Source: Amphiura filiformis
Lineage: Eukaryota > Echinodermata > Ophiuroidea > Amphilepidida > Amphiuridae
Assembly (NCBI RefSeq): GCF_039555335.1
Contig: NC_092640.1
Coordinates: 42,722,599 to 42,786,598, forward strand
Length of the DNA stretch: 64,000 nucleotides
Direction of reading: 5' to 3'
The position numbers were made by a program, and so were the translations under genes. Of this stretch, positions 22,018-33,318 are shown one piece after another. The notes beneath the pieces were generated by a model that made no database searches, was not told where the DNA came from, and worked only from the letters and a program-made list of their open reading frames with translations. Positions within the stretch are counted from its first letter, which is position 1. The number at the start of each line of letters is the position of its first letter.

Positions 22018-23591
22018 CGGTAGCTGTAAAAGACAGAAAACAGAAATGACAGAAATGACAGAAAAGACAGAAAAGTTTGGAGTTATGAATTAGAGAGTTG
22101 TCAAGAAGCTGTGCGAGTTAAAATGTTGGGAGTTAATGTATAAGGTGCAATGTTCCCATTAATTGAATGTTTGCTGGATTGCCATCAAACTTGGTGGATA
22201 AGACTACCATCGGGTGCCGAAAATTCTCAAGGTCATGTCAAGGTAATCCCAGACTTTAGATTGTTGGATTGCCATCAAACTTGATGCGACCACCATCGGG
22301 TGCCAATAATGGTCAAGGTCATCCGAGTATAGATTGTTGGATTGCCATCAAACTTGGTGAATGTGATAAAATTTAGTTTCTTTAATTAAACAAATTTTTG
22401 AGCTACAGGCACCTTAACAGTGCCACCCTTATTTTCAGCTTCATGATTGCCTCCTTACCTGCCATGTCCGTGCAAGGATTACTTTCATCATTTCATGTAC
22501 TCAGATCAACAGTGGCATAGCGAACGGGGGAGGGGGCGTCAGGGGAAAAGGGCAGCTTTTCAACCGGCCTGGGCTTTTTTATTAAATTGTTTTCATCTAA
22601 TTGTGGGTAACTTGTGAACTTGCTTATTTTTGGAATGGATACAAAGTCTTCAAGTGTGTCTCCTGCTTTATCACAATTTGCTGTGCCATATAAATAGTAA
22701 AAGCTAATAAAATTTAATTGTGATGATTTGTGGGGATCAGCATCCACCCCTCTCCATGTACTCCACCACCACAAAGTTCTCGCCAAAATCACATGCACTT
22801 CAAATTAAGTAGCTTATACTCGCCACTAAGAAACTCTAAAAATATGCAGGTATGCAAAACGAACCTGCTGTGTATCAGCAGGTCCTGCAGAGGGTCAAGG
22901 CTTTCTGGCTTTGAGGCACAGTCCAGACTTTTGTTAGTTCACCACGTAAACTTATGGCTCAAAATTCGGACCGCTCGCCAATAAGTTTACTGCTTTCTAT
23001 GTTTTGAAATTTGTTGACGTTTTAACGATCCCGATTCGGTCGCTTATTTTAGCCGTGTCACGTCACATGCATGACGCTGGTGGGTACCAACCAAACTTCA
23101 GAAAAAAAAAACCTCGATCGCCGATAACGATGCGATATGGGACTTACATAGGATTACACAGAGATATTTCTTGCCAAAATTTGACCATTTCTAGGCAAGT
23201 TGGCCCTACTTTGTCTGCGTTATATGAAAAAGGACAGTCTTAAGTAAGTATAAGTGCAACGCTTTTGATGTTTTGATGTTTTGGGAGAATGGGAGAATAA
23301 AAAACAAAAAAATGTTGGAGCCTATTCTTGACTGTGTAATATTCCTTCAACCAGTTGCCGTGCGGTAACAGTCTTATACGATGGACAGATAGTATCAGTT
23401 TGTGAATGAGGACATCGTATAAGTTCCTTGTACTAGACTTTTGTGACAGTGTTACATAATACAGAGGACCACATAAAGTGTATGGATTCATTTCGACTCA
23501 TTCTCACTCATTTGCATTCATTACTATCAATTCATAACTCCAAACTTTTCTGTCTTTTCTGTCATTTCTGTTTTCTGTCTTTTACAGCTAA
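22018..23591. mobile_element. TIR element, 1.57 kb, flanked by a 12-13-bp direct repeat
   Basis: Long inverted ends begin AGCTGTAAAAGACAGAAAAC, followed by AGAAATGACAG repeats and TTTGGAGTTATGAAT. The right arm is 23528-23589. CGTATCAGTCGGC occurs on both sides (22006-22018, 23592-23604). The interior includes two or three 93-bp direct units (22170-22365) around TTGGATTGCCATCAAACTTG. No transposase is visible. A related end lies near 27230-27300. Such a long duplication is unusual for a DNA transposon. Confidence 0.78.
22165..22365 (+). repeat. Tandem repeat of TTGGATTGCCATCAAACTTG units
   Basis: Three starts (about 22174, 22264, 22337) each lead into CCATCGGGTGCC and AAGGTCAT except the shortened last one. 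It lies inside the TIR element at 22018-23591. Confidence 0.8.
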
Positions 23592-23765
23592 CGTATCAGT
23601 CGGCCTATTATCGTGAGCAAATTCCAATCAGAGTATATTTATCGCGATATTGAACACCTTATTTTGACATTATATCATTGTTTTGTTTATACATTTTAAG
23701 TATACCGGTACCTGATCTCATCATCTTGTAGGCCTACAAAAATGTACCAATACTATTCGTACATT

Positions 23766-23816
23766 GTACCTTGTGTATTTTTAAGCTCTGTACCTTGTGT
23801 ATTTTTAAGCTCTGTT
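23766..23816 (+). repeat. Tandem duplication, 24-bp unit
   Basis: TGTACCTTGTGTATTTTTAA followed by GCTC occurs twice in a row, and a partial third unit (TGTT) begins. Confidence 0.85.
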
Positions 23817-24164
23817 CATGAAACACCATGAACACGGATTTACAAATTTTAGAACACGGATTACAACACGGAAAATGGATTTTAGAAAACGGTAAACTTC
23901 GGACTCTAGCCTAGGCCTATTATTTATCATGTTTATAGGCCTATAACATGATTGATTCAAACTTACCAAAATGGTTGAAGGAGGATGGAAATCCCAGGAC
24001 AAAGTGCTCCAAATTACTTTAGGCTCTGTTCATGTGTTTGTTTACCTATCATTTGATGTTGTAGGCCTACATGTGCACTTTCATCAAGCTCGAATGACCA
24101 TGACCCGGGATGATCAATTGATGTGACCCACTGACCCAGGGACCCCGGACCGGACCAAGGGATC

Positions 24165-25096
24165 AATTAAAATGGGTTGCCAAGCAAAATAAGGCCAAGT
24201 CGCGTGGAATAGCCGCGAAATGTCGCCCAAATAGCCAAAAATCGCCCAAAATTTAAAAAGTCGATTTAGGAGATTCTACACTCGCTTTTTATTTTGAAAT
24301 TTTTGAGAAAGGCTGAAATAAATTATAAAAACTAACAAAAAATGAAAAAAAAATTTTTTAATTTTTTTTACTAACAAACAAGCAATAAAAATAAATAAGA
24401 ATAGGCCTAATAGGAAGTGAATTGTAGGCCTAAAAAAACTAAACAAAAACGGATTTTTAATATTAAAACTTCAAAAATAAAAAGTCTGCTCGGAGGGAGG
24501 GTTCTACATCCCCTTTTATTTGTGATTTTAAAATTTTTAATGCTAATATAAAAACAAAATAAAAAGTTTAAACTGCAAGAAAAATAAAGAGTCAGCTCCG
24601 GGATTCCACGCACCCTTTTATTTGTTACATTGGGGGAAATGCTAGGATAATAATACCAAAAAAACTGCAACTTTCATTTTTGACAGCATTCTACCACAGA
24701 TATTGATTGCGAGTTGGGCGTGGGCCTATACTTCAAATGTTATCTTCATTGTTTATTGTCTTCCTTATAGAAGTTTTGAGTTAACACTTATCTTTTTTGC
24801 AGGTGTTTCCTTTTATTGTTATCCCAATAAGTGCCCGGGAATAAGTGCAGTAGAATTAATCTCTTTAATAATTAGGGCAAATTGTCTCAACTGAAATAGG
24901 CCTAAGCTTTTAGTGTTTTACCCGGGTGTTTTGTTAATTTGTTTATTGTAAAGGATAGGCTATCCAATAAACAAATTATACAAGTGAGATTTTCCCCCGG
25001 ATTTTCCGGGGAAATCGCGGAAGTCGCGAAATCGCGTCACGGAAGTCGAAAATTGCCCAATTGGGCGCCCAAATCGCGGATTTGGCAACTTCAGGT
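24165..25096. mobile_element. Possible hAT-like element related to the CAGGGTTGCC family
   Basis: GGGTTGCCAA (24173) and TTGGCAACTT (25084) face inward, with GTCGCCCAAATAGCC and CCCAATTGGGCGCCCAAATC nearby. The latter is shared with the MITEs at 30606 and 36893. Ends and duplication could not be fixed, and several AT-rich segments lie between. The open frames inside have no recognisable domain. Confidence 0.35.
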
Positions 25097-25569
25097 CATT
25101 CATATCAGAGAGGAGCTAGTAGGACCACTTTCACAATCACAACATCACTTCAGCTTAGACTCGCTGAGGCTCATGGACGCCGTTCCTATGTCCATGCTTC
25201 AGCTCGGCTGTTGTGCAATCAGGCAGTAGACAGATTCTTGGTTCAGTTCAGGAGACTCCGGGAGCAGACTCTCATCTCATGCTCTCTTCTCTTCTCTCTT
25301 CCTATCGATCCTGGTCTTCTGGCTGGGTCATAAATGCCCGGCATAAATAAATGCCGGGACTGTTCCGAAACTTCTGAATACAGTACTGCCATGCTGCTCA
25401 ATCAATGCATGAAAGCCTATACAAGCCAACGTGTACCTGGGATTTTCAACAATTTGGTAAGTTTATGTTTTGATATCATCATAATAAAAATTCCTTTAAA
25501 AAAGGAATGGGCGCCCAACTGTTTGGATACTTTTTTTTTCTCTTTAAAACAATAATGTAATATTAGCAT

Positions 25570-25612
25570 AGAAAGAAGTCCATTAATTTTGTATTTTAAA
25601 CAAAGAATATAC
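25570..25612 (+). repeat. Left part of a dispersed repeat, copy 1 (split by an insertion)
   Basis: TTTTGTATTTTAAACAAAGA followed by ATATAC matches copy 2 at about 28212. The copy continues after the insertion, at 26888. Confidence 0.75.
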
Positions 25613-26887
25613 GGTCGCATGTCATAAATTGGGTATGCAAAAGGGTGGAGGGATTACACTTTTCTGAAAATTGCGATACAAATTTGATTGGCTTTCCGTA
25701 ACCCCATATCCTACAGCAGTGGTTGATACCTCATTTTAAGCCTAATTTTATACTCTTTCAGTCTACTGAAGCATATAATTATATATTATTCAGTAAAAAA
25801 ATCACATCAGTTGAAATGAAAAATGCCAGGGGTGGAGGAGCAGGCGGATGTGGAGCAGGCGGATGCGGGAGTGTGCAATAGGGCCTATGTGAAAATTCAC
25901 ATGTCAGCATGTCAAAACTACTGGTTACTTTTTCAAATCTAGTGAGGGTATGATGTATTGAAAGCTTTGAATGTTGAATTTGTACACCTAAAACAATTAC
26001 TAACTATTTAAGGTGGTACTACACCCTGTGATAAATTTTGTGACTAATTTTGCATTTTTCTCAAATAGTAACTACACACTGGTAACAAAAGTTATATGTA
26101 TATTATAGGGACACGGAATCCAATTACTTCACTGAAATTTCAGTGATTCAAGACAAGGGGTTCATTATTATGTTAAAAGAAATGAGGTACATTCTAGCGG
26201 TACCTCTTTTCTTATCATAAATAACGTACCGCTTGTCTTGAGTCACTGACATTCCAGTGTAGTAACTGGATTCCTTACCCCTATAATATACATAAACTTT
26301 TGTTACCAGTGTGATATTATTTTTTGAGAAAAATGCAAAAATAGTCACAAATTTATCAAGGGGTGTAATACCACCTAAAGGGTTATATGTTCCTTTTTTC
26401 ATTTTTAATGAAACCCTAGTTGAATTTCAGTATTTTTAGCAATATGCTAATGTACATTTCTCTTCTTGATATTCATTTCCTCAACAATAGAATAACCATC
26501 TAAGCTAATTACTCGTAAAAGGTCATTGACCTCCACAATGTAATTAACATACGTACAATTATTTTAAATAGTTCATTTCAAGCATTAATGTATTGAGAAC
26601 ATATCCTCCAAATCTGATGACATTCTTGCATAAAATAAAAATTTTACAGTCATTTTTGTAATTGAGGTCCGATTTGAGAAAAATGCATTTGAAAATTGAG
26701 ATTTACATAGACGCCTGTGTATTAATTAATTAGTAATTAAGCATTATCTCAAAAATTAAGCATGTGCTAAGGTTAAAAGTGGTGTTAATTGTTAGAGGTT
26801 GTCAATATATACAACATATCAAAAAATTCATTTTTTGTCATTTTTGACCATGTAATGGAAATTGTACCCAACTTATGACATGCGACC
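25613..26887. mobile_element. TIR element, 1275 bp, ATAC target duplication
   Basis: The ends GGTCGCATGTCATAA(A/G)TTGGGTA are inverted repeats. ATAC is on both sides (25609-25612, 26888-26891). The flanking repeat exists uninterrupted at 28212-28390, which shows the empty site. The interior is AT-rich and carries its own nested foldback MITE (26012-26375). No transposase was recognised. Confidence 0.87.
26012..26375. mobile_element. Foldback MITE, 364 bp, TAA target duplication
   Basis: Almost the whole element is one palindrome. The ends are GGTGGTACTACACCC and its counterpart GGTGTAATACCACC, then inverted GATAAATTTTGTGACTAATT and AGAAAAATGCAAAA blocks, meeting near 26190. TAA flanks both sides (26009-26011, 26376-26378), as in PIF/Harbinger. 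It is nested inside the element at 25613-26887. Confidence 0.87.
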
Positions 26888-27060
26888 ATACGCACAACAT
26901 TTTATCCCGAACATATCAGAAAACAATAATAAAATCAAATCCAAGCAAATTGTGGTTTTATTTCTAAGCTGGGCATACTTTTAAGCAAAACAGTTATGAA
27001 GTAAATCTAGCAAGACCGAAATTAGGCGCTCTTTGCAAAGTCAAGCCAAACAAGAGAAAT
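26888..27060 (+). repeat. Right part of the dispersed repeat, copy 1
   Basis: It contains ATATCAGAAAACAATAATAA, CCAAGCAAATTGTGGTTTTA and AAGCTGGGCATA, all repeated in the same order at 28245-28340. Confidence 0.8.
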
Positions 27061-28205
27061 GTGTCTGATTGGGGAAGGTGTTCTGACAATCCAAATATAA
27101 ACTTAGTCCACCTCAAATGACCTGTAACAATTTGTGATTGACATTACTTAATTCACCTCGGATGACTTTGATCTGACATTCAACTTTTTCGTTCTTACAC
27201 CAATCATATCCATAACAATTTAACTCTTACAACTTACTGTCAACTCTCTAATTTAAAACTCTAAATTTCTGTCTGTTTGCCTTTTCTGTCTACAGTTCGT
27301 TACAATTATTATGATCAGCAAACATTGCTGGGTAGATAACAGGATTTAGTTATTTACTTAATCCAATCATGGAGGTAGTATAGCTACAACCTTGGCGAAA
27401 AATGTTGCCACACCTGAGCGTTAATTGGCCAACATCCTTCCCCGCTCCCCTATTGCAATGTTGATTTGGACAAAATCGTCATCATTTCTACATTACAGTC
27501 TCCCAACATTGGAAAATGGGGGTGGGGGGTGGGGAAGGGCAAGTGTAATCTGAATGTGCATTTGCAACTATTATACAAAATAGTGCGTGCGGAACTATCC
27601 CATATTTAGCTTCGATTGCGTGCTTTTAACACCAGAATGTGCGGGTGTGGCCCTGGTGTGGCAACGAATTTCCGCCAGAGTTGTAGTAGGCTTACTACCT
27701 CCATGATCCAATCATGGCAATAACGTCAATTTTGGTCTTCAGTGTTTTAAAATACAACAATGTAGAACATGTATAATTAATATGCCGTGCTGTTTGCATA
27801 GGCCTACAGTTTTCCGCCCAATTGTGCCACCATATTGCAACTTTGGCAATAACCGCTATATAGATTCTATGGTAATTAGCAAACAAAAGCCATCAGTAGA
27901 GTCCTCGTTAATTGATTTTATCACTATGGACCACAATAGTCTCATCCCAATGGCATAGTCCAATAACCTCAATTACATAATCATAGTGCAAAATTTGACC
28001 TCAAGTTGCAGAGTATGAGTTTGTGTACCCAAATTTTCAAAGGATGAAAGTAGGCCTACAAATGTATATTAGGCTTAAGAACTGTTCCCATGATGAGCAT
28101 GTTGTGGATCCTAGTGTATGGTCAAATGTCACCGTCTATCGGGTTTCTAAGGCACATGGTAAACTGGTTGAACCCATACAAAGGTCAGGATTTATTTGGT
28201 GTTTT
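27061..28205. other. Intergenic stretch; one diverged TIR end
   Basis: Near 27230-27300 the words TCAACTCTCTAATTTAAAAC and TTTTCTGTCTACAG resemble the right arm of the element at 22018-23591. CTACTACCTCCATGATTGGA (reverse of 27358-27377) and its partner near 27690-27712 form an inverted pair around a GC-richer block. No exon was seen. Confidence 0.45.
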
Positions 28206-28211
28206 TATAAA

Positions 28212-28390
28212 TCCTAATTTTGTATTTTAAACAAAGAATATACGCTCACCATTTTATCCTGTGCATATCAGAAAACAATAATAAAATAAAATCCAAGCAA
28301 ATTGTGGTTTTATTTCTGAGCTGGGCATAATTTTAGCAAAACAATTGCGAAGTCAATCTAGCAAGAGTGAAATTAGAAGCTTTTCACAAA
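28212..28390 (+). repeat. Dispersed repeat, copy 2 (uninterrupted)
   Basis: It is the same unit as 25570-25612 plus 26888-27060 without the 1.27-kb insertion. It serves as the empty-site comparison. Confidence 0.8.
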
Positions 28391-28413
28391 GAATCACAAA
28401 GTCATGCCTATAT

Positions 28414-28440
28414 TTTGGCGCCTCTGTAGAGGGCGCCAAA
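28414..28440. repeat. Hairpin TTTGGCGCC / GGCGCCAAA
   Basis: Nine-base arms surround a nine-base loop. No terminator or regulatory role can be argued in this context. Confidence 0.6.
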
Positions 28441-28608
28441 AACCAGGGACTACGGTCTTTTGGAATTAGCAGGAGACCGGGGCAGGAGAGCATTGATTAA
28501 ATAGCTCTTTTGGAGCCTTCAACACATGTTCAAGGAGAGCTGTAAAAAGCATAACATGATTTACAATAGTCTAGAATGTAAGTAGAGCCAAAAAAAAGTG
28601 CAGCATTA

Positions 28609-28990
28609 GGCCAAGTAAAAAATAAAACATGTTTCACGTCCGGGTTTTCGAAAAAAAGGAGGAGGAGGGGGCTTTTTATTTTTTATTTTTTATCGCAAAA
28701 TTGGTGTAAATACCCATACTTAGAGCTGTCTTATCGTATACAATAATGCCTGGAAAAAGGAGGAGGCCCTTTTTTATTTGTTGTTCTGAGAGTTACACCC
28801 CCTCCAATGATCACAAAACCTTCCTAAAATGTTTCTTGTATCTTAACAAGGTTATAGAAAGCATTCCAACTGCCCAGACATATTTTTTGAAAAGTTCTAA
28901 CTGAATTTCAAAAAATAAAAATATATTTGAGGAAACCTCAAAAAAGGAAGCGGGAGGGGACGTGAAACGTGTTTATTTTTTTATTTTGCC
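28609..28990. mobile_element. Harbinger-like MITE copy 2 (intact, 382 bp)
   Basis: TTA lies on both sides (28606-28608, 28991-28993), and the ends GGCCAAGTAAAA...TTTTGCC are inverted. It is closely similar to copy 1 at 21159-21853 over its whole length, and lacks the nested element there. No transposase. Confidence 0.9.
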
Positions 28991-29464
28991 TTATAGAGCA
29001 ATTGCTCTCGCTCTCCTCAAGGCAGTTCCTAAAAATGTTAACATATTTGTAGCCTATGCCCATAGGCCTATATGCATGATATGGTATATCATGTCAGAAA
29101 TAAAAATATTGTTCTGGGACTGATTATTCGGACTACTGTAAGGCTAAGTCGATTCCTTGTTTCCCGTTACCCTACTCCGCTCAAAACCAATTGCTGGCCA
29201 AATATTTCATTATTTTGAATAAAATGTTGATTTCTAACAAACTTTAACATGCAGTAGGCCTACCAATAAATAATTGTGGTGTTTAATATAACATAAATCT
29301 CTTTCTGTTGATTTTCAGGGATATTTTCTTTGCAGTAGGAGCATGGTATATGGCTAATAATGAATACCTACTCACTTCTCTGTCCCGCACTTTTTGATCT
29401 GCTCTGATCTCATCCCGTAAAAAATATTGTGAAACTTTTGATAATAGTGGTTGTAAACTACATC

Positions 29465-29641
29465 TGTAAACTACAAACTGTGATTTATCACATGTATACA
29501 TGGGTAGTCATTGGTTTACACCTGTAACAGATGCAATAATGAAATGGTATGAAATGTAAACTACGAACTGTGATTTATCACATGTATACATGGGTAGTCA
29601 TTGCTTTACACCTGTATTGCAATAATGAAATGGTATGAAAT
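29465..29641 (+). repeat. Tandem duplication, about 90-bp unit
   Basis: TGTAAACTAC(A/G)AACTGTGA, TTATCACATGTATACATGGG, TAGTCATTG(G/C)TTTACACCTG and AATGAAATGGTATGAAA occur twice in a row with few differences. Confidence 0.85.
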
Positions 29642-29730
29642 AATGAATAATGAAAAATGAAATGGTCACTGTCTACACAGTCATGAAAAATTGTGTAACG
29701 GGAAACAAGGAATTGACTTTCATTGGCCTA

Positions 29731-30137
29731 AGGGATGGTGCAATAATTATGTGTACCCCGGGGTGAATTACATAGGGGGCAGGGCCGTAGCAAGGTTGAA
29801 TAATGTGGGGCGGCCATCACAAATGTGGGGCGGCCAAATTACAAATATATGCCCAAATTGAAATAAAGATACAAAGAAAAACATAACAAATTTCTCAAGA
29901 AGTGGGCGGCCATGGCATCCCTGGCACGCCCGCTTCTCTGACCCTGATAGGGGGCAACATTTTTGGCAGGCCAGAAGTGGGGGGGCAAGCATTTTTGGCA
30001 GGTCAAAGGGGGGTCAAGCAATTTTTGGCAGGTCGAAAGGGGGGGGGGTGACACTGCCAAAGGGGGGGGGGACAAGCAATTTTGGCAGACCCTTTGAGAA
30101 TTCACCACCCGGGTACACATAATTATTGCACAGCCCC
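29731..30137. mobile_element. Inverted-repeat element with TGTGCAATAATTATGTGTACCC ends
   Basis: The left end GGTGCAATAATTATGTGTAC and the right end GTACACATAATTATTGCACA are inverted over about 28 bp. The inside carries four GGCAGG(T/C)C-plus-G-run units around AGCAATTTTTGGCAGG, and a CAGGGCCGTAGCAAGG word. No duplication was fixed. Confidence 0.6.
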
Positions 30138-31918
30138 GAAGTAGCTGAACACTACAGTGGTGGATCTAGAGCAGTCTGAGGCCCCCTGGGTCAGTGGAAC
30201 AGTGCCTAATTTGCATAAATCCAAAATGGCCATTTTTTATGCAGGCATGGTAAAATTTGTTTCTAATGTGACAATTTTTTCTTCAAATTTATGGAATTTT
30301 TACCTGTTTTTAATGGATTTGTTCATTCAAAATTTGTGAAATTATTTTTTGAAATTCTGCATTGGACTCTGATCATCATTCCTACAGCTCACGGTGGATC
30401 AATCAGGGCTCTGTTAAAATGTCATGATACATTATTGATTACAACAATAGACTCCTGAAAGTTGCATATTGCCCAAGCCACTTGACTGAATTTATTGGAA
30501 TCCACTTGACTTTGCTTCATGTACTTCTAATTGATTATTGATCACTCCTCATGCACATACAATGGATATACTACCAGCATGGAAATAAGAGAATTCTCTT
30601 ATTTCCAGGGTTGCCAAACCAGCGATTTGTTAGCCCAATTAGGCGACTTTTGAAGATTTTTCCCATGCGACTTTTGACAATTTCCTGTCCCATAGAAACC
30701 AATGGTTAAAAAAAAACACTTTTCAACATTGGCTCCCGCGGTAGTTTCCTGGCCCATAGAAACCAATGTAGTCCAGGCCCTAGCTAGAACCCGGCCTACA
30801 CCGGATAGGGCAGAGATTTTGACACTTGATTTGGGTTATTGGACCTTTGAGGTTAACGAATCACAGAGGTGCTTTTGCGAAAGCGGCTGCGAATTCGAGA
30901 AATCCAAGATGGCCGCCAGCCATTTTGAAAATTTTAAATTTTAGTTTTCACTCAATATTCATGTGTAATACATCATTCTATAGGTTTTTGCATACAAGGA
31001 ATCAATTTCTGACATTATTTTTATGATTGAAGGTCAGTATAACATGTTTACATTCAAAATGGCCACTGAATGGTTGCCAAAAGATGGGGTTTTCATTAAA
31101 ATGCATTTAGAATTCAATATTTTAACTTATTTGATGTTAAAAATAACCATGGGATGCTGATATTATGGTGACAACAAAGCATAAGTCGTCTATGTCATTT
31201 CTATCATCTCCTGGATATGTTTAAAATCAAAATGGCTGCCAAAATGGCCGCCAAAATAGTCTTTTTCATTAAAATGTGTTACAGGAGTATTATAAAGTAC
31301 CAGATTTACAATGAAATGGTGCCAAACATTGTGTTCTTTTGTATTCAAAGTATCCCTCTGGTAAAGGGGTAACAATATGACATCGGCATCAATTAATATT
31401 ATCTCATATGGGCATGTAAACATTCAAAATGGCCGCCAAAATGGCTGCAAAACATGATTTTTTCATTAAAATGGTATTTAAAACAGCATTTTAATAGATG
31501 TTGTGTTAAATATTTCCATGGAACGCTGATATAATGTTAAAGGGATATTTCTATCCCAATTTCTTCCTGCTCATGTGTTTTTACATTCATAAAAGAATCT
31601 TAAATCCTAAATTTCATGCAAATCGGACATTCCGTTGGCGAATTATGGACTATAACATACCGTATATTTCAATGGTCCATAGGATTGTGTGTTATACTTT
31701 CGTTGGCGACAGAATAAAATTCAAAATCGAACATGTTGGCGGTTTCTCTGGAAAGGAATATATTTGCAAGATTCCTCTTGCACTTGATCATTATGCACCT
31801 AGTATATAAGGGGTCCCGTTGGTATGAGCATGCCGGCAGAATCATTTTACGACAGAATGTTAACCATATGCCATGAAGCTGAAAAATGACATCTCCTGTA
31901 AAAACTGGTATCTTGAAA

Positions 31919-31979
31919 GTTGGTGTAACAGTCATTTAAAAGAATATAATATACTCTTTTAAATGACTGTTACACCAAC
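31919..31979. repeat. Hairpin with perfect 25-bp arms in the foldback centre
   Basis: GTTGGTGTAACAGTCATTTA plus AAAGA pairs with 31955-31979 around ATATAATATAC. It lies just inside the left arm of the foldback element. Confidence 0.88.
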
Positions 31980-32547
31980 ATCAAAATATTATTTTGGTGG
32001 CCAAGTTGAATTTTAAACATGCCCAATTACCCATAAGTCCATGCTGTTTTCCTATTACTGCTATGCTATAATGATTATGTTATGTGAAAATACTCTCCTT
32101 TTATGGCACCATCCCTTGAAAACCAGATACCTAGTGTCGCTGTAACAGATTTTGATGAAAAAATAATATTTTGGTGGCCATTTTGGGAGTCAATTTTATT
32201 TCTTTGAACTTACCCATGGGATAATTTTGAATGACATATTTTACATTACCCTTCTGCCACAAAGATATTTTTGGATCTCGAAGAAAGCACTCATGTGGCA
32301 CCATTTCCTTAAAAAATCAGATAAATTACATGTTGTTGAGACATAATATTATCAATTTAAAAACTACTTGCATGGTCATTTTGGAGGAAAGAAAGAAAGG
32401 AAAGAAAGCACTATTGTTGCACATAATACATTATGTAAATTGTAAGTTGCTGGAAGGTATGGGTCTTGCTTAAAATGCCATATAGTTGAAAGCTTTCCAT
32501 CCTGTTTCTGTTTTATGGAATTTGATGGAAAACAAAAAATAGACTAT

Positions 32548-33318
32548 GGGGCAGGTTGGCCCACTTGTGCTGGGCAGGTTGCCCCCATTGTGTTTATGGG
32601 CAAGAGTTATGCATACTTTCTCCATTTTCACCCATTTTGTGTCAAATGAAGCAAAATACAATTTACACACCAACACTAGTCAGTTCCATGGATAAAATTG
32701 TTCAAAGGCGGAGTATAGTACAAAAAAATCTATATTGTTGTCCTATTTGAGCACTTTTTGACTGGAAATAGCAATATTTCAATATCATATTTCTTTATAA
32801 TTGGGAATTTGTACATAAAAAGTAATTCATCACTCAGAATAGTTAATAATGAACAAAAAAGTCAATTACAATTGTTATCCACAGCCTTTCAGTTTTTCGT
32901 TATGGGTTTTATAAGATGATTGGTTAACGTTATTTCCTTGATTTTAGCTATTTCCTCAAGAATGACCCATGATGGCGCCAAAATGAATTTTATTTTTTGA
33001 TTATCTTGGAACTATGATAGGTGATATCTTACCGCAGTTGTAACTTTAGAATGTTTTATTGGAAAGAAATATGGCAATAACACACAGTTTGTGCATAGAG
33101 GGCCAACCTGCCCGTTTGGTGGGCCAACCTGCCCGGCCTGGTTAATTTTCTTTTTGCTCTCCCCTCCAACTACTATAACTTTTGTATAAGTCACAGAGCC
33201 ATATACATTTGTTAGCATTTACCTAGAGTAAACAGCTCTCAAGTATCAAATTGAGAGCCTCCTAACCCACAAACTGAGCTCTCCAGATAAGTGGGGAAAA
33301 AGGGGGCCAACCTGCCCC
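32548..33318. mobile_element. Possible nested TIR element, ends GGGGCAGGTTGGCCC
   Basis: GGGGCAGGTTGGCCC (32548-32562) faces GGGCCAACCTGCCCC (33304-33318). Second inner copies (GGGCAGGTTG near 32574; GGGCCAACCTGCCCG near 33103 and 33121) repeat the motif. No target duplication was found, so it may be part of the foldback's own centre. Confidence 0.5.

Noticed and set aside
25061..25333. Open frame of 90 codons on plus with Arg/Leu-rich sequence
   Set aside because: No recognisable domain and no splice context. It overlaps degenerate repeat sequence and a competing frame at 24939.
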